A stretch of DNA of 64,000 nucleotides, taken from contig JAVYNU010000006.1 in assembly GCA_038735125.1 (NCBI GenBank), positions 1 to 64,000 of the forward strand. Direction: 5' to 3'. Origin of the DNA: Ignisphaera sp. GTDB lineage: Archaea > Thermoproteota > Thermoprotei_A > Sulfolobales > Ignisphaeraceae. This document shows, piece by piece, positions 8,972 to 17,592 of the stretch. A program made the position numbers and the translations under genes. Under the pieces are notes generated by a model. The model had not been told where the DNA came from, made no database searches, and was given only the letters and a program-made list of their open reading frames with translations. How positions within the stretch are numbered: position 1 is the first letter of the stretch; every line of letters starts with the position of its first letter.

Positions 8972-10417
8972 GTGAGTCATAATGTTGAGCACATCAGGCT
9001 AGTAACTTTCACACCGGTCAAGCTTAGCGATTACAAGGTTGCTGTACTAGAGACTGCGCCAGTGAAGGCAAATCTTAAGGTTATAGGTTTAGCTAACATA
9101 ATTTCAAAGGATTTGAATAAGCCAATCAACATTAACATTAAACATGTGGTAAAAAGCAAAAATTTTACAAAGCTCGGTGATGACGAACTAAGCTATGTTG
9201 TCTATTTAATGGCTACTTCAACTATTCCTTTGTATTTGCATAATTTTGATCCTCAGCTCCAATGTATCATCTCCTACATCAGTATACCGAAGAATGATGT
9301 CGCAACATTACATACAGTTGCATTGGTTACTAGAAAAAGCTTTAGGAATATTGGTAAAAGACCAACGTTTTTCATAGCTATTGTAAAGGCTATGGAGAAA
9401 AACATTAAAATGAATATGGTTAGACAGTTCTATAAGATGTCTTGGAATTTAATAGCGTACAAGCTCCGTGGAACAGCCGGAAATGATTTGGATTCTGCGC
9501 CACCACAAAGGGTGTATACACTACTTGTCCAGCTTACCTTAGAGAAAGAAAGCGATGTTGTTGAAATTGCTATTCCAGAGTTCAATGAGGCTATAAAGGT
9601 TAGGATACCCATAAGAAAATCTGAATGGAGTCTGAATGATATACCTCCAAAGCTTAGAAATGATATTGAAACAATAATAGTTAAACCAATATTGAACAAA
9701 GCTCCTTATGCCCCTAGAGGAATTCTGATTACTGGCCCTCCAGGCGTTGGAAAAACTGTTTCTGCAGAGGCTATATCAAGCGCATTAAAAATGAGAATAG
9801 TGGAACTACGTCCCAGCACATATCGTTCTATGTGGTATGGATTAACAGAGAAGATCTTGGAGGAGACATTACAGGCTGTAAAACGTAAGAATGATGTAAC
9901 TGTGCTTCTAGACGATGTTGACTTTCTTGTTGGCAGACATCTAGCTATTCATGAGACACACGTATCTGAAATAACAATATTTCTCAGATTTCTACAGAGC
10001 GAGCAAAGACCTCTAGTCATTTTAACTACGAACACACCTGAACTTCTGGATCCAGCTTTGATAAGACCTGGTAGAATAGATGTTGTAATGCTTATGGGAT
10101 ATCCGGACAGAGAATTTAGAAAATACATAGCTATTAAAAGTGCAAGAAGATATGGCTTAGAATTGAAACCAGAGATTTTAGACATCATCGCTGATTCGAC
10201 AAGGTGGTTTACACATGCTGAAATAGATGCTCTAATCAGGCTTGCTGCCAGCAAGTCTGAAGGAAATATAAATGAAGATGCTGTCATGTGGTCTCGCCAA
10301 AGGTTTGCCATCAACGAGTCAATTAGAAAATCAATTCAAGATAGATTAAGATGGTTTGGCGAGCAATTCCAAGGCATAACAATAAAGTACGTTCCAAGTG
10401 ACAACGAGATAATTTAA
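8972..10417 (+). CDS. AAA+ ATPase with unassigned N-terminal domain
   Basis: About 481 aa. The C-terminal half is a single AAA+ module related to the Cdc48/FtsH/proteasome ATPase group. It has Walker A GPPGVGKT, Walker B VLLDDVDF, sensor 1 LVILTTNTPELLDPALIRPGRID with the arginine finger, and a lid domain. The Walker B ends in Asp-Asp rather than the usual Asp-Glu, a conservative change at the catalytic glutamate. The first 220 residues match no domain I know. Start: a GAGGTG Shine-Dalgarno at 8956-8961 overlaps an upstream in-frame GTG at 8960, so GTG 8972, about 10 bases downstream, is the better start. Likely an unfoldase or remodelling ATPase; the substrate is unknown. Confidence 0.75.
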   Translation: MSHNVEHIRLVTFTPVKLSDYKVAVLETAPVKANLKVIGLANIISKDLNKPININIKHVVKSKNFTKLGDDELSYVVYLMATSTIPLYLHNFDPQLQCIISYISIPKNDVATLHTVALVTRKSFRNIGKRPTFFIAIVKAMEKNIKMNMVRQFYKMSWNLIAYKLRGTAGNDLDSAPPQRVYTLLVQLTLEKESDVVEIAIPEFNEAIKVRIPIRKSEWSLNDIPPKLRNDIETIIVKPILNKAPYAPRGILITGPPGVGKTVSAEAISSALKMRIVELRPSTYRSMWYGLTEKILEETLQAVKRKNDVTVLLDDVDFLVGRHLAIHETHVSEITIFLRFLQSEQRPLVILTTNTPELLDPALIRPGRIDVVMLMGYPDREFRKYIAIKSARRYGLELKPEILDIIADSTRWFTHAEIDALIRLAASKSEGNINEDAVMWSRQRFAINESIRKSIQDRLRWFGEQFQGITIKYVPSDNEII

Positions 10418-10490
10418 TAGATAATTTAATATAAGGTCTATTTAGATTTGTATAACTACATCAGTATCAAAATAAAGTTCATTCTATTCC

Positions 10491-11606
10491 TTAGATGCAT
10501 GATTTTAAACACTGCTTAAAGGCCTCAGCAATGAAATCTATGTCTCTATCCGTTAATTTAGGATGAATGGGGATACTCAATTCTCTTTCAGCAAGTGTAG
10601 AAGCAGTATTACAACAATCTCTGTAACCTAGCTTCTGGAATAGTGGTTGTTTATGAAGGGGTAGAGGATAGTGTATAGCAGTTTCAATTCCTTTTGAGCT
10701 CATACATTCAATAACACATTTTCTATTCACATTAGTGAATAGTTTTAATGCATATACATGATATACATGTTTCGCCCATGGCGCCTCATAAGGAGGTTCA
10801 ATATAGTCCTTCAAATCACTAAGCTTTGCAGTTAGCAAGCTTGCATTTTTCCTTCTAATATCATTTAATTTGTCAAGTTTTTTTAATTGTACTTCTCCTA
10901 GAGCTGCTTGGATTGATGTCATTCTATAGTTTCCTCCAAGTTCTTCATGAATATATCTAGCTGTTTGCCCATGGTTCCTAAGCAATTTAACTTTTTCAAT
11001 GACTTGCTTGTTATCTGATACAATAATTCCACCCTCACCTGTAGTCATATTTTTTGTTGCATAGAAACTAAATATTGCTGCATCCCCAAAACTACCTACC
11101 TTTTTACCCCAGGCCTCTGCACCATGTGCTTGAGCAGCGTCCTCTATGAGAATTATTTTCTTATCGGATGCTATTTCTTTTATAGCTCTAATATCTGCAG
11201 GATGACCAAAAAGATGAACAACTATAATAGCCTTGGGGTTAACTTCAGAAATTTTCTTCTGAAGATCATTCACATCCATATTAAATGTTTTATAGTCTAC
11301 GTCTACAAATATTGGTGTTGCTCCAACCATTAATGCACTAGTTGCTGTAGCTATGAATGTATAGTCAGGTACCAGAACCTTGTCAGTATTCCCTATACCT
11401 AAGGCTTTCAGTGAAAGCATTAGTGCGATTGTTCCATTGCTTACAGCTGCGGCATATTTAACTCCCACATACTCTGCAAATTTTTCCTCAAAAGATTCTA
11501 CAATAGGTCCATGAGCAAGCCAACCAGATTTCAACACAGATACAACAGCATTTACATCCTCATCTTCTATAAAAGGTTCAAACATTCTTATTCTGAAACC
11601 AGACAA
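10491..11606 (-). CDS. DegT/DnrJ/EryC1/StrS-family sugar aminotransferase
   Basis: PLP-dependent aminotransferase of the family that aminates keto-sugar nucleotides for glycans. The fold starts with IEDEDVNAVVSVLKSGWLAHGP and has the cofactor-phosphate region VSNGTIALMLSLKALG, IEDAAQAHGA, and the catalytic Lys in SFYATKNMTTGEGG. Length 371 aa is typical. The start is a TTG at 11606 that follows a GGTG Shine-Dalgarno by 7 bases; it is 14 bases after the stop of the M24 peptidase gene, so the two are probably co-transcribed. The substrate sugar cannot be inferred. Related glycan genes lie elsewhere in the window (glycosyltransferase at 30 kb, DUF354 at 35 kb). Confidence 0.88.
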   Translation of the reverse strand: MSGFRIRMFEPFIEDEDVNAVVSVLKSGWLAHGPIVESFEEKFAEYVGVKYAAAVSNGTIALMLSLKALGIGNTDKVLVPDYTFIATATSALMVGATPIFVDVDYKTFNMDVNDLQKKISEVNPKAIIVVHLFGHPADIRAIKEIASDKKIILIEDAAQAHGAEAWGKKVGSFGDAAIFSFYATKNMTTGEGGIIVSDNKQVIEKVKLLRNHGQTARYIHEELGGNYRMTSIQAALGEVQLKKLDKLNDIRRKNASLLTAKLSDLKDYIEPPYEAPWAKHVYHVYALKLFTNVNRKCVIECMSSKGIETAIHYPLPLHKQPLFQKLGYRDCCNTASTLAERELSIPIHPKLTDRDIDFIAEAFKQCLKSCI

Positions 11607-11620
11607 TATTAAACACCACG

Positions 11621-12751
11621 TTATAGGTATATGACTCTAGGCAGGGAGGTTAAAACCTTTCCTCCGGACTCATTAATATATGCATTCTCTTCTATTCTAA
11701 CACCAAACTTGTTGTACATATATATTCCTGGTTCAACTGTAATAACATCGCCATGCATTAAAGTATCCGTGGAATTTGAGGAAAGCCTAGGAGGTTCATG
11801 TACATCAACCCCAATGCCATGTCCAAGACCATGAATAAAGAATTGATCTAAGCCTTCTTTCTTCAATAAGTTTCTTGCTATAGAGTCTATGAAGCTTGCC
11901 TTGACACCGGGCTTCAACTCACTTACTACAGCATCTATAACGCCACTTATTAATTCAATGTATTTATGTATTTCAGAATATTCGGGAGATAGATTACTCT
12001 TTACAAAAATCCTTGTTACATCTGATACATAACCCCTGAATCTTACACCAAAGTCGATTAATATTGGCTCCGCGCCTTCAAATCGTGTAGTCTGGGGCAA
12101 ATGATGAGGTTTTGCAGTGTTCTTGCCTATAGCAACTATAGGTGAATATGCAATACCATCTGCGCCATAGTTTAACACTAATTCTATTAATTTTCCTGTT
12201 ATCTCTTTTTCACTAGTTCCAGGAATTATCAATGCTGAAATTTCCTTAAGTGCTCTCTCAGTTATGTTAATAGCTTCCCTAATTAGAGAAATCTCTGCAT
12301 CTGTTTTCACTCTCCTAACTAGGTCGATAATGGGTCTAATATTCACACACAATCTTGATTCACAAGAAGACATATTATCTGATGCTATAACCCTAGCATT
12401 ATTCAAAGCATTCTCAATAAATCTTCTCATCTCTTCAAAGCTAATCACACTTACATCATTTGGTAATTTCATCGAACTAGAGAACACTGGTACAAACCTA
12501 ACCATCGAAACATTGCCATAATATTCAAGGGCGCGAAAATAATCAAGCAATGAAATATATGTAATTGCCTCTAATGTTTTTGTATTTATAATCATATACA
12601 TAATCGACAGTTCATTTGGTGGCGGATTATACATATCTGCAAAGAGATATGAAAGTGCATCAAAACTTCTCAAGATAATGACATCTGCATCAAAATACTT
12701 TTTGACCTCATTAACTAACTTTTCAACTCTTATCTTAAATAATGTTTCCAA
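11621..12751 (-). CDS. pepQ: M24-family aminopeptidase (Xaa-Pro dipeptidase-like)
   Basis: Metallopeptidase with the creatinase/pita-bread fold. The N-terminal domain is followed by a catalytic domain carrying all five metal ligands: LIDFGVRFRGYVSDVTRIF (two Asp), HGLGHGIGVDVHE (His), VEPGIY (Glu) and RIEENAYI (Glu). These residues predict an active two-metal enzyme cleaving N-terminal residues, typically ahead of proline. Length 376 aa is normal for prolidases. The likely start is a TTG at 12751; a minus-strand TATA-like sequence (TATTTTAAGG, about 12764-12773) lies close upstream, so the message may be nearly leaderless. The specificity name is by family only. Confidence 0.85.
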   Translation of the reverse strand: METLFKIRVEKLVNEVKKYFDADVIILRSFDALSYLFADMYNPPPNELSIMYMIINTKTLEAITYISLLDYFRALEYYGNVSMVRFVPVFSSSMKLPNDVSVISFEEMRRFIENALNNARVIASDNMSSCESRLCVNIRPIIDLVRRVKTDAEISLIREAINITERALKEISALIIPGTSEKEITGKLIELVLNYGADGIAYSPIVAIGKNTAKPHHLPQTTRFEGAEPILIDFGVRFRGYVSDVTRIFVKSNLSPEYSEIHKYIELISGVIDAVVSELKPGVKASFIDSIARNLLKKEGLDQFFIHGLGHGIGVDVHEPPRLSSNSTDTLMHGDVITVEPGIYMYNKFGVRIEENAYINESGGKVLTSLPRVIYL

Positions 12752-12796
12752 AACAACCGCCTTAAAATATCATAGTAGGAGCTAGACAAAAAATTT

Positions 12797-12961
12797 ATGA
12801 GCGGCTACAGTAATAATCTTGGTTATAGAGTTAGAGACGCGGCTACAATGCTAAAACAACAAATTAGAAATCAAGAGGAGCAACATAATGAGCATCATAA
12901 GAAGAAGCCTAGTCATGTGCCCAAGATGTGGAACAACATTGCAAGTGGCTATAGAGAGTGA
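12797..12961 (+). CDS. Possible leaderless 54-aa small protein overlapping the next gene
   Basis: Short ORF beginning MSGYSNNLGYRVRDAATMLK, with a charged Gln/Glu/His/Lys-rich remainder. A TATA-like CCTTAAAATA (about 12763-12772) is centred about 29 bases before its ATG, the spacing expected for a leaderless archaeal message. The first 30 codons look protein-like (amphipathic helix). The last third overlaps, in another frame, the zinc-ribbon gene that begins at 12888. It could be a real small protein or a translated leader; no family recognised. Confidence 0.3.
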   Translation: MSGYSNNLGYRVRDAATMLKQQIRNQEEQHNEHHKKKPSHVPKMWNNIASGYRE

Positions 12962-13100
12962 GCACAGAGGAAAGGAGGTGATAATTTCATATAATTATCT
13001 TTGCCCTGTATGCAGATACAAGGAAATGACTGAACAGATAAATATAAGATTGAATGGAGATAAGATTTATATAGTAAAACAGCATGAAAAATTTAAATAA
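12888..13100 (+). CDS. Small zinc-ribbon protein
   Basis: A 70-aa protein with one four-cysteine zinc ribbon, CPRCG (11-15) and CPVCRYKE (38-45), flanked by basic strands. An AGAGGAG ribosome-binding site precedes the ATG. Small ribbons of this kind usually bind RNA, DNA or a transcription or ribosome complex; the specific role is unknown. It starts inside the preceding small ORF and probably shares its transcript. Confidence 0.65.
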   Translation: MSIIRRSLVMCPRCGTTLQVAIESEHRGKEVIISYNYLCPVCRYKEMTEQINIRLNGDKIYIVKQHEKFK

Positions 13101-13170
13101 AAAGATTTTTTAACACAGTATTATGAACATGCAATTAAAAATTATGTTCAACATTTAGGTGTTGTACTTA

Positions 13171-13875
13171 ATGCCACTATCAAAGACAGTATTATACACA
13201 GTTGGGATAACGATTATCACTATAGTTGCCTTTTCATCTATTTCCACATTTATACCACCAAGCTTCATCTACATAGCCAATGTGATATACATCATAGCTT
13301 TTATGTTTATAGCTATGGCCATACCAAGAATTATAATGAGAAAAAAGAGCGTTGAAATCAAGGGAATAATTATACTTAAAGCTTCACCTCAGGAAATTAT
13401 GAACCTAACGCTAAAAGATGATGAGTTAGAAAAAGAATTGAGACCTCAATTCGTGACAATGATTATGATGACTTTCATACCACTAATACTTTGGTTCCTT
13501 CTTGCAGGTTTTGTATCGAATGCCTTGTCTCCAATAATTACATCTAATAATGTTCTTCATAGATTTGTTGGATATATCATATTTTATTCAATATTGATCA
13601 GTATCATCAGAATCGCAACATACTTTGTAACTCCTAAGAAGATGATAATGCCTATTAACAGCTATGAGATAAGAAGTGATGGAATAAAAGCCAGCGGATT
13701 TGTTTTAACATTCCCAATAGATACCAATAGATATCAAGTAAACATTAATATGAAAAGGAATTTTTTTGAGATAATTGATAGATCAACGCGGTATGCATAT
13801 AGATTTTATGTATCAGATATAAACAAAGCTAAAAATGCTTTAGAGAAGTACGGAGGGATAAAAAGCGGTGCATAG
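13171..13875 (+). CDS. Membrane protein with four predicted helices (possibly DUF2208)
   Basis: About 234 aa. Two hydrophobic segments at the N-terminus (TVLYTVGITIITIVAFSSI and IYIANVIYIIAFMFIAMAI) are followed by a cytosolic loop with many charges, two more membrane segments (MIMMTFIPLILWFLLAGFV and FVGYIIFYSILISIIRIAT), then a C-terminal soluble beta-rich domain. The layout and size bring to mind the archaeal DUF2208 family, but I cannot confirm that. The ATG at 13171 is preferred because AGGTG lies 9 bases upstream. It overlaps the next ORF by 8 bases, suggesting translational coupling. Function unknown. Confidence 0.55.
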   Translation: MPLSKTVLYTVGITIITIVAFSSISTFIPPSFIYIANVIYIIAFMFIAMAIPRIIMRKKSVEIKGIIILKASPQEIMNLTLKDDELEKELRPQFVTMIMMTFIPLILWFLLAGFVSNALSPIITSNNVLHRFVGYIIFYSILISIIRIATYFVTPKKMIMPINSYEIRSDGIKASGFVLTFPIDTNRYQVNINMKRNFFEIIDRSTRYAYRFYVSDINKAKNALEKYGGIKSGA

Positions 13876-14068
13876 CATTACAACTATAACCACTTATTGG
13901 AAAAGCCATGAAGTTGCGAGCTATGATTCCGGATATGGAATGATAATTCTACAACCTGCTTCAAAATATTTAGGTATAATTATCAGTATTGGCATACTCT
14001 TCTTAGTATTAGGGCTCATAATGAGGTCATCAAAAGTTAAGTTCCAGTGGAGATCTTCATCTACTTAG
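13868..14068 (+). CDS. Small single-pass membrane protein
   Basis: A 66-aa ORF beginning at a GTG that overlaps the end of the preceding membrane-protein gene by 8 bases. The N-terminal 30 residues are polar and aromatic. One strong membrane helix follows (YLGIIISIGILFLVLGLIM), then a short basic tail, predicting the tail in the cytosol. The overlap argues for a partner of the upstream membrane protein. No family recognised. Confidence 0.5.
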   Translation: MHSITTITTYWKSHEVASYDSGYGMIILQPASKYLGIIISIGILFLVLGLIMRSSKVKFQWRSSST

Positions 14069-14093
14069 ACAAGCATTATATACCATGATTGTC

Positions 14094-14645
14094 TTATAGT
14101 GGATCCACTGCTTCACCGAGTCTAATATTTTTGAAAACAGCGGCTTTAGCAACACTTATCGTAGCCACTATATACCATCTTCTCATGGGTACTGTCCTTA
14201 TATACACAACCCACTCAGGATTCTCTAAATCAACCCTTCTTTCGATTCCCTCAGCGATTACCTTTATAGCTTCAATTGTATGCATCTTGACAAGCTTTCC
14301 ACTATCATCTACTTTGAATATCTTACCATGCAACGTAATTCTATATGAGGCATTTGGAGGGATTCTCGCAAGTGCAAGGCTCCTTGCTTTTTCGGCAACC
14401 TTATGTATCATGGGATCAACTAAATCATCCACTGGTATAATCCTATGTATAGGTGTGTCTTTTCCTTGCAAGCACTTCTTCATTTCAAACCAGAATCTAT
14501 ATGGCTCGGATACGCTGAGCAGAATAAGTGATGATCTAACCTTTACAATAACATATGAGGTTCCAACACAGTTATTCACTTGTGAAAATGCCCAATCAAT
14601 GTTCTCTTTGCTTGGATCTAGGGTTATTAAGACGTTAAAGCTCAT
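14094..14645 (-). CDS. THUMP-domain RNA-binding protein (Tan1/THUMPD1-like)
   Basis: A 183-aa protein with the THUMP pattern: a ferredoxin-like N-terminal half, then HKVAEKARSLALARIPPNASYRITLHG, VIAEGIERRVDLENPEWVVYIRTV and RRWYIVATIS. Stand-alone THUMP proteins such as yeast Tan1 bind tRNA and assist the cytidine acetyltransferase that makes ac4C. That role is likely here but inferred. The ATG is separated by one base from the stop of the upstream Sm-like gene, so the two form a tight operon of RNA-binding proteins. Confidence 0.75.
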   Translation of the reverse strand: MSFNVLITLDPSKENIDWAFSQVNNCVGTSYVIVKVRSSLILLSVSEPYRFWFEMKKCLQGKDTPIHRIIPVDDLVDPMIHKVAEKARSLALARIPPNASYRITLHGKIFKVDDSGKLVKMHTIEAIKVIAEGIERRVDLENPEWVVYIRTVPMRRWYIVATISVAKAAVFKNIRLGEAVDPL

Positions 14646-14646
14646 T

Positions 14647-15069
14647 TTACAACCTCTTCAATATTTTAATATATGATATTACCCCTCGTGGGATCACATA
14701 AGCTCTATTTTGATGTAGCAAAGCAACCTCGTTCCTAGATATCTTCACAATCCTTCCATTCAAATCTTGACCATTAACAAGTTTTATATCAGCATCGGAT
14801 CCTATCAAATCCTCGTCAAGAACGTATTCCTTATCACAACATTCTCCATAGCCATGAACATCGCTCTGCCCTGTAACCACATATACTATAGCCTGTCTAG
14901 AAACAATTACGGCAACGTTTTCAACTAGCATTCCTATCTCATGATTTGTAACCTCATCAACTAGGCCCATTAATTTACTACCATCAATGGTGTAAACCTC
15001 TATGCTTCTACCAACAAATCTTTCATCAATTATGTAAAGCCCTCTTCTCCTACCTTGGTAATAGGACAC
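14647..15069 (-). CDS. Protein with two tandem Sm/Hfq-like domains
   Basis: The 140-aa sequence contains two similar halves, each with the Sm fold rhythm of strand, Gly turn, strand, loop, strand. Half 1 is about 21-66 (EVYTIDGSKLMGLVDEV ... VIVSRQAIVYVV) and half 2 about 91-137 (DIKLVNGQDLNGRIVKI ... YVIPRGVISYIKIL). Both resemble the hhhhxxGxxhxGxh and hh.r..I..I signatures of Lsm/Hfq. A linker holding a Cys pair (GECCDKE) joins them. Classical archaeal Lsm proteins are single-domain; a fused pair could assemble a smaller ring. It is co-transcribed with a THUMP protein, one base apart. GTG start. Confidence 0.5.
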   Translation of the reverse strand: MSYYQGRRRGLYIIDERFVGRSIEVYTIDGSKLMGLVDEVTNHEIGMLVENVAVIVSRQAIVYVVTGQSDVHGYGECCDKEYVLDEDLIGSDADIKLVNGQDLNGRIVKISRNEVALLHQNRAYVIPRGVISYIKILKRL

Positions 15070-15232
15070 TCTGTTTGCACCAAGACCATTTTACACTATA
15101 AACTTTTTAAGCTATTGATAAACCCATTAATAACATGAAATCACTGTTTTTCTATGCTATACATGAAATTTTTTAAGAAAATCTTTTTTAAGTCTAGCAA
15201 ACAACAAATCTTGATTATGGTGAAAAACTTTT

Positions 15233-16663
15233 GTGTCAATAAAAATATATAATACGTTAACAAGATCTGTAGAACCTTTCCAGCCTCTTTCACCTCCATT
15301 GATAAAAGCATACTTTTGCGGACCAACAGTCTATGACTATACTCATTTAGGGCATATAAGAGCCTATCTAGCCTTTGACTTTATAAAGAGGTACCTCAAG
15401 CTTAGGGGATATACCTTCATACACGTTCAAAACATTACAGATATAGATGATAAAATCATTAAAAGAGCCAATGAAGAAGGTGTGTCTTGGAGTGAAATAG
15501 CAGATAGGTATACAAGGGAATACTTAGATGTGTTGACGAAGCTTGACATAGTTATTGATATTCATCCCAAGGTTACGGAACATATCAAAGAGATAATAGA
15601 ATTCGTTGAAAAACTCATTGAAAAAGGCCATGCCTACGTAGCACCAAGTGGTTCTGTATATTTCGATGTGTCAACAGTTTCGGATTATGGTAAACTTTCA
15701 AAAAGGTTTAAGAGTGAGGAATGGCGTCAAGAGGAAGAGTTTTTAGCAGAGAAAAGAAATCCATACGATTTTGCATTATGGAAAGCAGCAAAGCCTGGAG
15801 AACCATGGTGGGAGTCTCCATGGGGACGTGGAAGACCAGGGTGGCACACAGAATGTGCTGTAATGAGTAGCCGGTATCTTGGAACACAGTTTGACATACA
15901 TGGTGGTGGACAAGATCTTATATTCCCTCACCATGAAAATGAGATCGCTATGGCCGAGGCAGCATATGGTGTAAAGCCTTGGGTAAAATACTGGCTTCAC
16001 GTAGGTTATTTAACAGTAAGAGGAGAAAAAATGAGTAAAAGTCTAGGCAATGTAATAACGGCTAAAGAGGCTATAGAAAAATTCTCGCCAGAGGTTCTTC
16101 GTCTCTGGGTTTTTTCAGCACATTACAGAAAACAACTTGAATTCAATGAAAATATATTACAAGAGTACAGAGTTTTATACCAACGACTTGTAACAGCTAT
16201 TGAAAATTTGAGAAACATAATAAAAAGCCCGAGAATATCACATTATTTAACCGATGAAGAAATTTCAATTTTAAGCAAGTTGGAAGCCGGTGAAATGATG
16301 TTCCACGAGGCCATGTCAAACGATTTCAATACTCCAAAAGCACTAGAAGCAGTAAACAATGTTCTTTCTACAATATTTAAGGATGTCATGAGAAAAGAAA
16401 CATATGAGCTAGCGCTAAGAGCCTACTCAATCCTTGTAAACTTTAACACTGTGCTAGGTGTTTTGGATAAGTATCTAAAGGAGAAAATCGCCGTCGATTT
16501 AGAGCTCATAGAGAAACTTGTTGACCTAATAATTAGGGTTAGAACTGAGCTTAGAAAGAGAAAAGAATATGAATTAAGTGATAGAATAAGACAAGAACTC
16601 CTGGCATTAGGTATAAAGATTTTCGATTATAAAGATGAAAGCAAATGGGTGTGGGAAAGATGA
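15233..16663 (+). CDS. cysS: Cysteinyl-tRNA synthetase
   Basis: Class I aminoacyl-tRNA synthetase charging tRNA-Cys. The catalytic motifs are intact: YFCGPTVYDYTHLGHIRAYL (HLGH form of HIGH) and EKMSKSLGN (KMSKS). Zinc-binding residues are seen in the first Cys and in WHTECAVMSSRYLG and GGGQDLIFPHHENEIA. Length 476 aa is normal. The start is a GTG at 15233 about 10 bases after a GGTGA Shine-Dalgarno at 15219. The gene's stop overlaps the start of the next ORF (ATGA), placing cysS first in a three-gene string. Confidence 0.95.
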   Translation: MSIKIYNTLTRSVEPFQPLSPPLIKAYFCGPTVYDYTHLGHIRAYLAFDFIKRYLKLRGYTFIHVQNITDIDDKIIKRANEEGVSWSEIADRYTREYLDVLTKLDIVIDIHPKVTEHIKEIIEFVEKLIEKGHAYVAPSGSVYFDVSTVSDYGKLSKRFKSEEWRQEEEFLAEKRNPYDFALWKAAKPGEPWWESPWGRGRPGWHTECAVMSSRYLGTQFDIHGGGQDLIFPHHENEIAMAEAAYGVKPWVKYWLHVGYLTVRGEKMSKSLGNVITAKEAIEKFSPEVLRLWVFSAHYRKQLEFNENILQEYRVLYQRLVTAIENLRNIIKSPRISHYLTDEEISILSKLEAGEMMFHEAMSNDFNTPKALEAVNNVLSTIFKDVMRKETYELALRAYSILVNFNTVLGVLDKYLKEKIAVDLELIEKLVDLIIRVRTELRKRKEYELSDRIRQELLALGIKIFDYKDESKWVWER

Positions 16664-16980
16664 TTTGTAGTATAGCATCTGAAAACATTCCAGAGAAGGA
16701 ACTGGAAAAATTACTAGATTTTACAGCACTAGAGACCAGAAGAAGCAGAGGAAAATTCTTTACATTAATATTTATTGCATCATCAACAAAAAATGCTTTT
16801 AGATACCGAGATATTTTCACTAAATATCTTGATCTTGGTATAAGAATCTATATAGAGAATAACATTGTGCAAAGTAGTGAATTGTTAAACATGTGTAAAA
16901 AAATATTGTATTCTAAAAATGATCTTAGTATACAAAGCTTAATTAACAATATTAAAAATGCAAATGCATCAGCTATTTAG
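16660..16980 (+). CDS. Unknown small protein translationally coupled to cysS
   Basis: A 106-aa ORF beginning MICSIASENIPEKELEKLLD. The ATG at 16660 overlaps the cysS stop as ATGA, which favours it over an in-frame ATG 15 bases earlier. The protein is predicted alpha/beta, with FFTLIFIASSTKNAFRYRDIF and LGIRIYIENNIVQSS. No catalytic motif or family is recognised. It is followed after 8 bases by a cysteine-rich zinc protein. Confidence 0.5.
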   Translation: MICSIASENIPEKELEKLLDFTALETRRSRGKFFTLIFIASSTKNAFRYRDIFTKYLDLGIRIYIENNIVQSSELLNMCKKILYSKNDLSIQSLINNIKNANASAI

Positions 16981-16988
16981 GAAAAATT

Positions 16989-17351
16989 ATGCGAGGTCCC
17001 CGTCGCTCCACCCAACATCATAAGTCAGAGATGCTCCTTAGGTCATCCCTCTATAAATCTTTAGACACTAAAACAAAATTAAGCTTATACGTCACATATT
17101 GCGAGATTTGCAAAGTTAAACCAGCTAAATATATATGTACAATATGCAATAGATATGTATGCGAAACGCACTACAATGAAAAGAATAGAATGTGCGCTAT
17201 ATGTGCCGAGACTTTATGTGATATATGTAGGAGTTCTTTGTCGGTGGGCAGATGTAGCAACTGCGGAAGAAAAGTATGTCATAACTGTTCCATTGAATTA
17301 GATGAAGTACATAGATTATGCTACTTCTGTTTGATATCAAAGAATATATGA
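16989..17351 (+). CDS. Cysteine-rich multi-zinc protein (B-box-like)
   Basis: A 120-aa protein with about 15 cysteines and several histidines in the last 85 residues, arranged as successive CxxC pairs: YCEIC, YICTIC, MCAIC, LCDIC, RCSNC, VCHNC and LCYFC. The spacing resembles cross-braced B-box/treble-clef zinc fingers that bind at least three zinc ions. The N-terminal 30 residues are basic. Such modules mediate protein-protein or RNA contacts. It lies 8 bases downstream of the cysS-coupled ORF. Confidence 0.6.
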   Translation: MRGPRRSTQHHKSEMLLRSSLYKSLDTKTKLSLYVTYCEICKVKPAKYICTICNRYVCETHYNEKNRMCAICAETLCDICRSSLSVGRCSNCGRKVCHNCSIELDEVHRLCYFCLISKNI

Positions 17352-17561
17352 TATGCCTAATATTTAATAGATTGATAACTTATTCTGAGCCGTGCTTCAT
17401 TTTATATTTGCACATTCCATACTCAACCAATAATTTACTTATCCTATATTAAATCCCTTTGTCCTCACCCTCCAACAACCCATATTTAACACGTTTAATT
17501 CAGGTGACAGTATTGGAGTGCTCTTATTAGACATTAAACATGCACCTAAAAGCTTTCAAAG

Positions 17562-17571
17562 CTTTTAAACC
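17562..17571 (+). promoter_or_regulatory. TATA box for the 17.6-kb genes
   Basis: CTTTTAAACC at this place is centred about 27 bases before the ATG at 17593, the distance expected for transcription starting exactly at that codon. The preceding AAAGCTTTCAAAG could supply the BRE. Confidence 0.45.
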
Positions 17572-17592
17572 TTTCACTGAAGTAGAATAAAG

